Positions 54,502 through 64,000 of a DNA stretch of 64,000 nt are shown one piece after another. The DNA lies in the NCBI GenBank assembly GCA_963169045.1, contig CAUJDF010000041.1:176481-240480 (forward strand), in the 5' to 3' direction. The notes beneath the pieces were generated by a model. That model searched no databases. It was not told the DNA's origin and was given only the letters and a program-made list of their open reading frames with translations. The stretch is from Myxococcota bacterium. Its GTDB lineage: Bacteria; Myxococcota_A; Bradymonadia; UBA7976; UBA1532. The first letter of the stretch is position 1, and every line of letters begins with the position of its first letter. Position numbers and translations under genes: made by a program.

Positions 54502-55381
54502 CGAAGAACCCTCCCGTGTCGTTGTGGTGGGGCCAGAGGCGCACGGCATTCACCACGTCGGGACGGAAGGTGCGCCCCTCCCAGGCGGCGATGCCTGGAC
54601 GTGTCTCGAGCCCGGGCGGCGGTGTGACGGGCTCGATGACGGCGTAATCCGTCCAGATCGCGTCGAGCACGGCCTCGTTCTCCTCGGGCGCGTAGGTGCA
54701 GGTCGCATACACGACGGTGCCACCGGGTCGCACGAGCTTCAGCGCGCGCCGCAGGATCGCCTTCTGTACCTGGACGATCGAAGCGCGGTGGCGCTCCGGC
54801 TGCGCCCAGCGCCGGCCATCGGACTTGCGGCTCGTGCCCTCGCAGGAGCACGGCACGTCGGCCAGGACGCGGTCGTAGGTGCCCGGCTCGCCAGGGAAAC
54901 TGCCGCCATCCTCCTGCGTGACGACCGCGCAGGTCACGCCGAGGCGCTCGAGGGTCCGGCGCAGCGGCGCGAGGCGGCCGAACTGACGCTCGTTGGCCAC
55001 CAGCGTGCCCCGGTCGTGCATGGCCACCGCAATCTGAGCCGCCTTGTTGCCGGGCGCGGCGCACAGATCGAGCACGCGCTCGCCGGGCGACGCCCCGAGC
55101 AGCGGCGCCGCCCACAGCGCGGCCTCCTCCTGCCCATGAACGAGGCCCAGCATGTATTCCGTCCAGCTGCCCGGCTTCACGTCGCCCGGCAGGCGCCACG
55201 CGTTCGGGAACCAGCCCAGCGGCGCGGCGTCCGGGCAGAGCCGGCGCACCGTCTCCCCCGTGATCTCGGGGTCTTGCCGCAGCGGGTTCGCCCAGACCAC
55301 TCGCGGCAGCGGCCGCTGCGCGGCGGCGAGGAAGGCGTCGGGGTCGTCGACGAGCGCGCAGTAACGTTCGAGGTGCTCCAT
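54479..55381 (-). CDS. RsmB/NOP-family RNA (cytosine-5) methyltransferase
   Basis: A 300-residue SAM-dependent methyltransferase. SAM motif VLDLCAAPGNKAAQIA; the two catalytic cysteines lie in DVPCSCEGTSRK and VVYATCTYAPEENE. This is the RsmB/RsmF/NOP2 group that methylates C5 of cytosine in rRNA or tRNA. It lacks the usual C-terminal RNA-binding domain, which follows as a separate overlapping gene. ATG 55381 shares one base with the stop of the upstream ABC permease (TGATG). Confidence 0.88.
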   Translation of the reverse strand: MEHLERYCALVDDPDAFLAAAQRPLPRVVWANPLRQDPEITGETVRRLCPDAAPLGWFPNAWRLPGDVKPGSWTEYMLGLVHGQEEAALWAAPLLGASPGERVLDLCAAPGNKAAQIAVAMHDRGTLVANERQFGRLAPLRRTLERLGVTCAVVTQEDGGSFPGEPGTYDRVLADVPCSCEGTSRKSDGRRWAQPERHRASIVQVQKAILRRALKLVRPGGTVVYATCTYAPEENEAVLDAIWTDYAVIEPVTPPPGLETRPGIAAWEGRTFRPDVVNAVRLWPHHNDTGGFFVARLRRL

Positions 55382-56196
55382 CAGCCCTTCACGCCGCCCG
55401 CGGTCAGGCCGCCCACCAGGTGCTTCTGGAGCACGAAGAAGAGGACCATCACCGGGACGCTGACGAGGATCGCCCCCGCCGCGAAGTGCCCCCACTCGGT
55501 CGTGTAGTCTCCGACGTAGTGCTGCAGCTTCACGGGGAGCGTGTAGGCGCGCTCGTCGCTCATGAACGTCGCCGCGAGGATGTATTCATTCCACGCGGTC
55601 ATGAAGCTGAACAGCGCCGTGACGGCGACGGCGGGACGTGACAGCGGCAGGACGATGCGCCAGAAGATGGTGAACTGCCCGGCCCCGTCGATGACCGCGC
55701 TCTCTTCGAGCTCCCGCGGGATCGTGTCGAAGTAGCCCTTGAGCATGTAGACGCAAAATGGGATGGCGGTGGTGCTGTAGACGAGCACCAGGCCGGCCAC
55801 CGCGTCCAGCAGGTGCAGCGCGTCGAGCAGGTAGTACAACGGGATCATCATCAGCGTGCCTGGGAACATCTGTGTCACCAGGAACGCCACCAGACCCGCC
55901 CGCCGGCCAGGAAAGCGGAAGCGGCTGAACGCGTAAGCCGCCGTGCACGCCAGCAGCACGCCCACCAGCGTCGTCGCGCCGCTCACGACGAACGAGTTGA
56001 GCAGGTGCCGACCGAAGAGCGGATCGCCCACGACGTCGGCGAAGTTGCCGAGATCGAGCTCGGTCGGCAGCGGGTTCAGCGACGTCGCGAACTCCTGCGA
56101 AGGCCGCAGCGCCATCTTCACGACCCACAGGACCGGAAAGAGCGTGAGCATGACGAACGCGCCCAGGAACAGATGAACGCCGAGCTGGCGCTTCAC
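55381..56196 (-). CDS. Carbohydrate ABC transporter permease, MalG-like
   Basis: A 271-residue inner-membrane permease with six helices. The cytoplasmic EAA loop (EESAVIDGAGQFTIFWRIVLP) contacts the ATPase. It pairs with the MalF-like permease in uptake of a sugar or oligosaccharide. GTG 56196 overlaps the MalF-like stop (GTGA). It is the last transporter gene; the methyltransferase gene follows with a 1-base overlap. Confidence 0.9.
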   Translation of the reverse strand: MKRQLGVHLFLGAFVMLTLFPVLWVVKMALRPSQEFATSLNPLPTELDLGNFADVVGDPLFGRHLLNSFVVSGATTLVGVLLACTAAYAFSRFRFPGRRAGLVAFLVTQMFPGTLMMIPLYYLLDALHLLDAVAGLVLVYSTTAIPFCVYMLKGYFDTIPRELEESAVIDGAGQFTIFWRIVLPLSRPAVAVTALFSFMTAWNEYILAATFMSDERAYTLPVKLQHYVGDYTTEWGHFAAGAILVSVPVMVLFFVLQKHLVGGLTAGGVKG

Positions 56197-57872
56197 GCGT
56201 AGGCCCCCTCTGCCTTCTTCGCGACCCGCTGCGTGAGCAGCGAGTACGAGAGCAGGATCAAGAAGATCAGCACCGAATACGCCGCCGCGTAGCCGTACTG
56301 ACCTTGCTCGAACGCCCAGCGGTAAGCCTCGGTGATGAGGATGTCCGTGCTGTTGCCCGGCTGCCCGCCGCTGACCAGGTACACGATGTTGAACATGTTG
56401 AACGTCCAGATCGAGCCCAGGATGATGGCCGGCAGGAGCGCCGGCTGTAGCAGCGGCAACGTGATGTGCCGGAATCGGTGCCACCTGCTGGCGCCGTCGA
56501 CCTCGGCGGCCTCGTAAAGCTCCTTCGGGATGCTCTGGAGCGCGCCGAGGCACACCACCATCATGAACGGGAAGCCGAGCCAGGTGTTCGTGACCACGTT
56601 GGCGGTGAACGAGGTCCAGAACTGGCTGAACCAGCCGATGGGCTCGATACCCGCAAGGCCGAGCACGTTGTTCACGAGTCCGTACTGCTTGTTGAACATG
56701 CCCTTCCACACCAGCGCCGTGATGTAGCTGGGCACGGCCCAGGGCACGATGAGCAACATGCGATAGACGCCCTTGAAGGGCAGCGTGGGTCGGTTGAGCA
56801 GGAGCGCCAGGCCCAGGCCGATGCCGGCGTGCAGGGCGATGTTGATGGCCGTCCACAGGACGGTCACCACGAGCGTGAAGTAGAAGCTGAGCGGGTGGGT
56901 GATGCCGTAGCCCTCGCTCGAAAGGATGCGGGCAAAGTTCTGGAGGCCGACCCACTCCACGTGGCCCTGCGAGGCACGGGTGAAGGCGAGCGCGAGGCCG
57001 AACAGGAAGGGCGCGAGCACCAGGACGCCGAGGCCGACGAGCGCGGGTCCGACGTAGGTGTAGGCGGCCCGGTGCGGGGATCGACGGCTGCGGCTGATCC
57101 ACCCGGCGACGCCTACGAGCACGAGCGGCAGGACCGTCAGCGCAGCCAGGGCGACGCCCCCCCCGCGAGCGAGCGCCGGGGCCGACAGGGGTTGTCCGTC
57201 GAGCGCCGCCCGCGTCGCGGCGACGGCCCCCTCTGCGGCGAAGGCCACCGCGCCGAGGGAGTAGAGGAGCGCGGTGAGCAGCAGCGACGCGGCGAAGCCG
57301 GCGCCGAGGACCGCCTGCCAGCGGCCCGGCTTCGTGCGGCGCAGCAACAGCCACCAGGCCGCGAGGGCGAGCGCGCCGACGACGGCGCGGACCATCCAGA
57401 AGGGCGCCGTGGGGACCGAGACCGGGCGGGCGTCGACGACCGCCGTCGCGCCCTCGCGCCGCACCGCCGCGCGCGCGCCGCCATCGGCCAGGGGGACGAC
57501 CGCGGGCGCGGTGAGCGCGGCGACGTACGCGTCGGCCACCGCCTTGTCGGCGGCATCGGCGGGGTCGAGGCGCCGCCCGACGCGCTCCGCCTCGCTCGCG
57601 TCCGTGTAGCGATAACGCCGCAGGAACGCGTACTTGCCGCCGGTGCCGTCCTGCGCGACGAGCGACGCGCGCGCCGCCGGACCGTCGGAGGCCGCGAGAC
57701 GCGCGACGGGCGCACGCCCTTCGACGAGCGCCAAGGCCAGCACCTCGGCCCGCCACGCCGTCACCTCGCCGGTGACGTGCGCCGCAAAGCGGTCGAAGGC
57801 GGCGCCGCCCAGGACCACCGCCAGCAACACCGCCAGCACGGGGGCGACGAACCCGGGCCGCTCGTCGCGCAC
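56193..57872 (-). CDS. Carbohydrate ABC transporter permease, MalF-like, with a long N-terminal extension
   Basis: A 559-residue permease. The C-terminal ~285 residues are a standard six-helix MalF core (EAA loop YEAAEVDGASRWHRFRHITLP). The first ~270 residues are extra: one helix (about 8-28), an extracytoplasmic domain (about 30-155) and three further helices (about 163-180, 188-215, 240-262). E. coli MalF is 514 residues with its periplasmic loop between helices 3 and 4, so this arrangement differs. The extension may dock the substrate-binding protein. GTG start, one base after the preceding stop. Confidence 0.85.
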   Translation of the reverse strand: MRDERPGFVAPVLAVLLAVVLGGAAFDRFAAHVTGEVTAWRAEVLALALVEGRAPVARLAASDGPAARASLVAQDGTGGKYAFLRRYRYTDASEAERVGRRLDPADAADKAVADAYVAALTAPAVVPLADGGARAAVRREGATAVVDARPVSVPTAPFWMVRAVVGALALAAWWLLLRRTKPGRWQAVLGAGFAASLLLTALLYSLGAVAFAAEGAVAATRAALDGQPLSAPALARGGGVALAALTVLPLVLVGVAGWISRSRRSPHRAAYTYVGPALVGLGVLVLAPFLFGLALAFTRASQGHVEWVGLQNFARILSSEGYGITHPLSFYFTLVVTVLWTAINIALHAGIGLGLALLLNRPTLPFKGVYRMLLIVPWAVPSYITALVWKGMFNKQYGLVNNVLGLAGIEPIGWFSQFWTSFTANVVTNTWLGFPFMMVVCLGALQSIPKELYEAAEVDGASRWHRFRHITLPLLQPALLPAIILGSIWTFNMFNIVYLVSGGQPGNSTDILITEAYRWAFEQGQYGYAAAYSVLIFLILLSYSLLTQRVAKKAEGAYA

Positions 57873-57873
57873 G

Positions 57874-59067
57874 CTATCGCCCCGCCCGCCGGATGCGGTC
57901 GACGGCCTCGCCCAGCGCCGTCGCCGGCGGCACGCCGTGCACGATCGCGTTCGACAGCGCCGTCTCCATCGGCGTCCACACGCCGCGCATGTGCGGCCGG
58001 TTGCTCAGCGACACCGTGCGGGCCAACTGCTCGCGGAACGCGCGCGCGAAGGGATCCGCCGCCACCGCCGCGTCCTCGTAGACCGCGCGGTTCGCGACGA
58101 GCTGCCCCCCCTCGCGGAACCGCCGACGCGCCGCGTCGTCGGACGTCAGGAAGCGCATGAGCTCGAAAGCCTTACGTTTTTCGGACGACCTGGCGCTGAG
58201 GTAGAGCGCCTCGGTGCCGAGGAACGGCGCCGCCGGTCGTCCGGTCTCGCTCACGATCGGCAGCGGCGCCACCGCCCAGCGGTCGTTGCCCACGAGCTCG
58301 CCACGGAACCACGGTCCGTTCACCACGAACGCGAGGCGATGCTGGTTGAACAGCGACGTGATCAGCGCCGGCGTCGCCTCCTCGGGAAAGATGCGGTCGT
58401 CGACCAGCAACCGTCGCACGAACGCCGCGCTCGCCTGCGCCTCGGGCGAGGTGAGGGCCAGCTCGTCGGCCTCCGGCGCGGCGTACACCGCGCCGCCGAA
58501 GCCGTGCAGCCACGGCGCGTGGAAGTAGAGGCTGTCGGCGTCCCACGCGACGCCCCAGACGTCGGGGCGCTGCGCCCGCAACCGCTTCGCCGTGGCCACG
58601 AGGTCGTCGGTCGTCGCCGGCGGCGTCTCGACGAGCGTCTTGTCGTAGAACAGCGCCAGGGTCTTGAACGCCAGCGGCAACCCGTACAGCTCGCCACGGA
58701 AGACGAGGGGTTGCACCGTCTCGAGGTAGAAGCGATCGACGAGCGGCTCGTCGGCCCAGAAGCCCACCGGCTCGAGCAGGCCGGAGGCGGCCCAGTCGCC
58801 GAGCCGGTCGTGCGCGAAGATGAAGAGATCGGGGCCATGTCCGCGCGGAACGGCGACCGACAGCTTGTCGGGGAAGGCGTCGTAGGGCACGGCGACGAGC
58901 CGCACGCGCACGTCGGGCGTCCGCGCCTCGAAGTCGCGGGCCGCCGCCGAGAGCGCGTCGCGCTCGGCGCCGCGGTAGGCATGCCAGAGGACGAGCTCGG
59001 TGCCGTCGGTCGCCTCCGGGGCGGCGCAGCCCGCCAGCAGCGCGAGCGCCAGCCAGAGCGCCCTCAT
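57874..59067 (-). CDS. Sugar ABC transporter substrate-binding lipoprotein, MalE-like
   Basis: A 397-residue family 1 solute-binding protein anchored by lipobox LLAGC (Cys14). ELVLWHAYRG opens the first lobe; GPDLFIFAHDRLGDWAASGLL, GLPLAFKTLALFYDK and FVVNGPWF are typical of maltose/multiple-sugar binders. It delivers sugars to the MalF/MalG pair. ATG 59067 overlaps the stop of the ATPase gene (ATGA). Confidence 0.9.
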   Translation of the reverse strand: MRALWLALALLAGCAAPEATDGTELVLWHAYRGAERDALSAAARDFEARTPDVRVRLVAVPYDAFPDKLSVAVPRGHGPDLFIFAHDRLGDWAASGLLEPVGFWADEPLVDRFYLETVQPLVFRGELYGLPLAFKTLALFYDKTLVETPPATTDDLVATAKRLRAQRPDVWGVAWDADSLYFHAPWLHGFGGAVYAAPEADELALTSPEAQASAAFVRRLLVDDRIFPEEATPALITSLFNQHRLAFVVNGPWFRGELVGNDRWAVAPLPIVSETGRPAAPFLGTEALYLSARSSEKRKAFELMRFLTSDDAARRRFREGGQLVANRAVYEDAAVAADPFARAFREQLARTVSLSNRPHMRGVWTPMETALSNAIVHGVPPATALGEAVDRIRRAGR

Positions 59068-60113
59068 ACGCGCGATTCCGTTTGCGGATCGAAGAGGTGC
59101 AGGTGGCCCGCGTCGATGGTGAGCGCCACCGCCTCCCCCGGTCGGGCCGACGTCGCGCCGTCCACGCGCGCCACGACCGACCCCTCCCCGAGTCTGCAGT
59201 GCAGGTACGTCTCCGTCCCGAGCGGCTCCACCAGCTCCACCGTCGCGGGCACCCCGCCGGCCCCCAGACGGATGTGCTGCGGCCGCACGCCCAGCAGGAT
59301 CGGCCTTCCCGCGTCCGCCGGGGGCACCGTGACGGGCAGCTGGAAGCCGTCCCCGACGGCCTGTCCACCTTCGAGCCGCGCGGGCAGCACATTCATCGCC
59401 GGGCTGCCCAGGAACGTGGCCACGAATACGTTGGTCGGTCGCTCGAACAGCTCCAGCGGCGTGCCGATCTGCTGAACGTGCCCGCCCTTCATCAAGACGA
59501 TGCGGTTCGCCAACGTCATCGCCTCGACCTGATCGTGCGTGACGTAGATGCTGGTCGCACCGAGCCGACGGTGCAGCTGGTTCAGCTGCATGCGCGTCTG
59601 CAAGCGCAGCTTCGCGTCCAGGTTCGACAGCGGCTCGTCGAAGAGGAAGACCGACGCTCGCCGCACGATGGCGCGCCCCATCGCCACGCGCTGCCGCTGC
59701 CCGCCCGACAGCTGCTTCGGCTTGCGGTCGAGGAGCGCTTGCAGATCGAGCATGCGCGCCGCCTCGTCGACTCGCCGGCGAATCTCGTCCTTCGGCGTCC
59801 CACGCAGTTTCAGGCCGAACGCCATGTTGTCGTACACGGACATGTGCGGATACAGCGCGTACGACTGGAACACCATCGCGATGTCGCGGTCCTTGGGGGG
59901 CAGCGCGTTCACGCGGCGGCCGTCGATGCGCAGCTCGCCCGCGGTGATGTCCTCGAGGCCGGCAATCATGCGCAAGGTGGTCGTCTTGCCGCAGCCCGAG
60001 GGACCGACCAGCACGATGAACTCGCCGTCTTCGATGGTGAGGGTGACGTCCCGGACCGCCTCGAAGCCGTTGTCGTACCGCTTGCCGATGCGATCAAGCT
60101 CGACGCGCGCCAA
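59064..60113 (-). CDS. Sugar ABC transporter ATPase, MalK/UgpC-like
   Basis: A 349-residue ATPase. Walker A GPSGCGKTT, Q-loop, signature LSGGQRQRVAMGRA, Walker B VFLFDEPLSNLDAK, H-loop THDQVEA, then a TOBE/OB regulatory domain (about 235-345) as in MalK/UgpC. It energises the importer. The start is a TTG at 60113, supported by GGGGGAGG seven bases upstream inside the end of the glucoamylase gene; only two bases separate the genes. Confidence 0.92.
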   Translation of the reverse strand: MARVELDRIGKRYDNGFEAVRDVTLTIEDGEFIVLVGPSGCGKTTTLRMIAGLEDITAGELRIDGRRVNALPPKDRDIAMVFQSYALYPHMSVYDNMAFGLKLRGTPKDEIRRRVDEAARMLDLQALLDRKPKQLSGGQRQRVAMGRAIVRRASVFLFDEPLSNLDAKLRLQTRMQLNQLHRRLGATSIYVTHDQVEAMTLANRIVLMKGGHVQQIGTPLELFERPTNVFVATFLGSPAMNVLPARLEGGQAVGDGFQLPVTVPPADAGRPILLGVRPQHIRLGAGGVPATVELVEPLGTETYLHCRLGEGSVVARVDGATSARPGEAVALTIDAGHLHLFDPQTESRV

Positions 60114-60115
60114 GG

Positions 60116-62416
60116 TCAGGCCTCCCCCCGGCGTCGGCGGCGCAACGCCAGGAGCGCCAGCGCGGCGAGCCAGCCGCCGCGACTCCCGACGGCCGCGCAG
60201 CCAGAATCACCGCCGCCGTCCTCGGCCCGCGCGGCGTCGGCCCCGCCGTCGACCGGCAGGAACGACGCGTCCTGGGGCGGCGGCAGACCCGATGAAGCGT
60301 CGGCGGCGCCCGCGCCCGCGTCGGGCGATGGCCGGCCAAAATCCGTCGCTGAATCGGGCGCTTGCGTTGAAGCGTCCGGTGCGGAGGCGTCGCCGGCGTC
60401 GGGGGGCGGCCCCGCGTCGGGCTGCGACCCGGCCGGCCGCTCGCAGAATGACTCCGGGCCGTCGGCGAGCGCGAGGAGCCACGCGCCGGCGCCGAAGCCC
60501 ATCATCGGCAGGGCCCCCTCGAAGCGCGCGTCGCCGTGGGCGAGCAGCTCGGGGATGATGCCGTAGTTGGCCTCGGCACGGCGCCGGACGTCGGCGAGCA
60601 GATCGGCGCCCGGCAGGTTCGCCGCGCGCCTCCAGATCTCGGTGCGCAGATCGATGAAGACCCACTCCTGCTCGTCGTACCACCCCGGCGCCCAGGAGTC
60701 GCCGTTCGGCCGGTTCTCGCCATCGTCGTTGCGTTTGAACCCGCGATCCGGCGCGATGCGCAGGCGCCGATCGAAGGCCGCCCAGCTCGCGCGCGCCTCG
60801 CGGCCGTCGACCGGCAGCAGGCCGAGGGTGAACGCCTCGACCACCGCCAGGTCGAGGTAGCCGCTCCCCCGTTGCAGCTGCTCGTAGCTGGCCGCGACGA
60901 CCCCGTCGGCGTCGACGAGGTGCCGCTCGACCGCGTCCCGCAAGCGCCACGCGAGCGCACGCCAGCGGTCGCCGTCCTCGCCGAGCCGTTCGGCCACGGC
61001 GGCCGCCCGGCAGAGGCCCGCCGCGTTCACGATCGTGGAAAAGGCGAAGCGCTGGCGCAGACCGTCGTCGAGGTTGCCGCCCTCCCAGTGCCGCTCCCAG
61101 ATGCTGCTGTCGGGCACGAGCAGGCCCAGCTCCGGGTCGACGAGCGACTCCACCACCTCGAGCACGCCGCGTCGGATGCGCGGCCACTCCGGACGCAGGC
61201 GCTCCACGTCTCCCCCGGCCTCGACCCAGCGCCCCACCGACCAGAGGAACAGACCGAAGTCGTCCCACTCGATGTTCGGGCCGTGCTCGTTGCTGTCGCT
61301 CTCCTCGCGACCGTCGCCGAAGTACCGGGTGACGCTGATGAGATACGGCCGCCCGACGTACTGCTCGTAGTAGCCGGCATCCGCGTTCAGCTGGAAGGCG
61401 ATGGCGTTCCAGGCCTCGTCGAGCGCGCCGACGCGGGCCAGCGCAGCCACCGAGTAGGCCATGTCGCGGACCCAGGAGATGTTCCACATGCCCGGCGGCA
61501 GGCTGGCGAGGATCTGGCCCCGCCCACGCCCCGGCGTGCGCACCTGGCCCTGCCGCAGGAACGCCGCCTGCTGCCGCGTGAGGTCGTCTTCGGCGGGCAG
61601 TCGCAGCGCGGCCATCCAGTCGGCCCAGTCGCGGCGCTCGCGATCGAGCGAGACCGCGGGCAGCTCGCCGGCGGGACGCACGCCCACGACGGCGCCGCCC
61701 TCGAGGCGTCCGTCCGCGACGCCCTCCCACTGGAAGCCGACGGCCGCATCGTCGGACACCCGCAGCTCGATCGGCGGCGGCGGGAACGCGCGGCCCTCCT
61801 GGGCGAGGCGGAACGGGTTCTCGGGCGGCGCGGCGATGCCGGACGGCGGCCGCAGCGGCAGGTGGAGCACCGTCGCGCGTTCGCCGGCCTCGCGAACCGC
61901 GTCGCCCGGCTCGGGCCGCGTCTCCTCGGCGCCGACGAAGCCGGCACCTGTCTCGCGGCCGAGCTGCAGGTTGGCGAGGCTGACGATTGCGTCGTCGGGC
62001 GCCGCGCCCTGGACGTTGACCCAGAATGCGAAGGCCGGCGCCTCCCAGGCCCACGGCGCCCACCACCACGTGGTGATCGCGCGCCCGTCGAGACGCTGTA
62101 GGACGCGGATGATGTTGGTGCCGGGCTCGTAGCCCACCTCGTCGGCGGGCACGTCGCGCAGCCAGGTCACCCGACCGGCCAGGCGAACGCCGACGTACGC
62201 GTCGTACAGCAGGTCGGGGACGGGCTGCCCGGGCGCGGTCGTCTTGTAGATGGCCGGCCAGAACTCTCGCAGCTGGCGGGCGGCGACGTCGTAGACCAGC
62301 GCCCCGTGGCCGTTGCTGCTGGGCAGCACCGGAACCGATCTCGCCACCGTCTGGGCCGGGGCCGGCGCGGCCGCGCAGATCGCAGCCAACGCCAATGCTC
62401 TCATGGTCGTTCCCAT
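60116..62416 (-). CDS. Secreted glucoamylase-like (GH15-type) enzyme with MYXO-CTERM-like tail
   Basis: A 766-residue exported protein. Signal peptide to about residue 22; N-terminal beta domain (about 25-250); an (alpha/alpha)6 barrel (about 260-650) with MWNISWVRDMAYSVAALARVG, NIEWDDFGLFLWSVG and SIWERHWEGG, matching GH15-type glucoamylase/dextran-glucosidase domains. An Asp/Ala/Pro linker leads to a tail GCAAVG, a hydrophobic stretch and RRRRR. It probably releases sugars taken up by the ABC genes that follow. ATG 62416 is preferred (GAGG six bases upstream); ATG 62404 is possible. Confidence 0.78.
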   Translation of the reverse strand: MGTTMRALALAAICAAAPAPAQTVARSVPVLPSSNGHGALVYDVAARQLREFWPAIYKTTAPGQPVPDLLYDAYVGVRLAGRVTWLRDVPADEVGYEPGTNIIRVLQRLDGRAITTWWWAPWAWEAPAFAFWVNVQGAAPDDAIVSLANLQLGRETGAGFVGAEETRPEPGDAVREAGERATVLHLPLRPPSGIAAPPENPFRLAQEGRAFPPPPIELRVSDDAAVGFQWEGVADGRLEGGAVVGVRPAGELPAVSLDRERRDWADWMAALRLPAEDDLTRQQAAFLRQGQVRTPGRGRGQILASLPPGMWNISWVRDMAYSVAALARVGALDEAWNAIAFQLNADAGYYEQYVGRPYLISVTRYFGDGREESDSNEHGPNIEWDDFGLFLWSVGRWVEAGGDVERLRPEWPRIRRGVLEVVESLVDPELGLLVPDSSIWERHWEGGNLDDGLRQRFAFSTIVNAAGLCRAAAVAERLGEDGDRWRALAWRLRDAVERHLVDADGVVAASYEQLQRGSGYLDLAVVEAFTLGLLPVDGREARASWAAFDRRLRIAPDRGFKRNDDGENRPNGDSWAPGWYDEQEWVFIDLRTEIWRRAANLPGADLLADVRRRAEANYGIIPELLAHGDARFEGALPMMGFGAGAWLLALADGPESFCERPAGSQPDAGPPPDAGDASAPDASTQAPDSATDFGRPSPDAGAGAADASSGLPPPQDASFLPVDGGADAARAEDGGGDSGCAAVGSRGGWLAALALLALRRRRRGEA

Positions 62417-62447
62417 CCCGTGCCTCGTCGCCGCGACAGGGTCCCTT

Positions 62448-62475
62448 CTTACAAGGTTCCGCGGCGAAGCGGCAA
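62448..62475 (-). promoter_or_regulatory. Putative promoter of the glucoamylase-ABC operon
   Basis: TTGCCG (62475-62470) and TGTAAG (62453-62448), spacer 16, about 30 bases before the ATG at 62416. The spacer contains the palindrome CCGCGG. The rest of the 273-base gap to 62690 is GC-rich with no other recognised element. Confidence 0.4.
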
Positions 62476-62689
62476 CAAGAGCCGCCGGGCTGCGCATCGC
62501 CGTTGCGCCGGCCGGTCGGGCGATGTGAGACTTCGTCGTTCGGGGTCCGCACCTGGGGGTCGACGGCCCGCGCAGCGCAAAAAATCGGCGTGACGCTCCG
62601 TCGCGCGCCGGTCTCCGCGCTGCCGGGCGCTCTGTCGCCGCCCGTCCGGCGGCAGGCCCGCGCGTTCGCCATCCCCAGGGGGTCCTTCG

Positions 62690-64000
<1,311 letters not shown>

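Overview
The window reads as chromosomal DNA of a high-GC Myxococcota-type (delta-proteobacterial) bacterium. Signs are two secreted glycosidases ending in Gly-Cys / hydrophobic / poly-Arg MYXO-CTERM-like tails, many lipoproteins with Asp-Ala-Pro linkers, a Hanks-type Ser/Thr kinase beside PEGA and PilZ proteins, and outer-membrane barrels. About 60 genes are supported. I see no rRNA, tRNA, CRISPR array or insertion sequence. No gene-free gap exceeds 300 bases; the largest are 62417-62689 (273) and 53380-53633 (254).

Layout. 1-6042: lipoprotein start, HAD phosphatase, and a BKACE / acyl-CoA carboxylase operon. 6126-10760: sodB, speA and an alkyl-DHAP-synthase-like flavoprotein, preceded by a small zinc-ribbon gene. 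10813-16197: envelope proteins, a four-gene ECF sigma / anti-sigma / DUF3106 operon, a lysophospholipid acyltransferase and a DksA-like protein. 16276-20695: gapA, an SDR epimerase, a GH9 cellulase. 20830-25930: a fatty-acid operon (MaoC, FabG4-like, FadI-like thiolase, FadL-like porin). 26003-29744: M23 endopeptidase and lipoproteins. 29812-35019: dnaK downstream of a PEGA / lipoprotein / Ser-Thr kinase / PilZ signalling cluster. 35162-42456: an HDOD-like fragment, then a TetR gene followed by a tightly overlapped flavoprotein / Fe-S protein / lipid kinase / lnt operon. 42526-49545: barrel protein, CheY-like receiver, and a region where two flagellin genes alternate with two tyrosine-recombinase genes. 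49766-55381: cytochrome P460-like lipoprotein, alaS, small lipoprotein, split RNA methyltransferase. 55381-62416: a carbohydrate ABC importer co-transcribed with a secreted glucoamylase-like enzyme. 62690-64000: the start of a toroid-fold, thrombospondin-3-repeat secreted protein.

Most striking points. (i) The flagellin-recombinase region: two 471-residue flagellins, two paralogous tyrosine recombinases, and a 128-residue mini-flagellin translationally coupled to one recombinase. (ii) A Ser/Thr kinase whose catalytic domain is split by a complete but degenerate response-regulator receiver domain. (iii) An anti-sigma-like protein with a triplicated N-terminal segment. (iv) A GH5-like lipoprotein without the catalytic glutamates. 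(v) A recurrent TAnnnT element placed 6-8 bases before several start codons that lack a Shine-Dalgarno, suggesting leaderless transcripts.

Operons here are very compact: most junctions are ATGA, GTGA or TTGA overlaps with GTG/TTG starts, so many true starts are not the first ATG.
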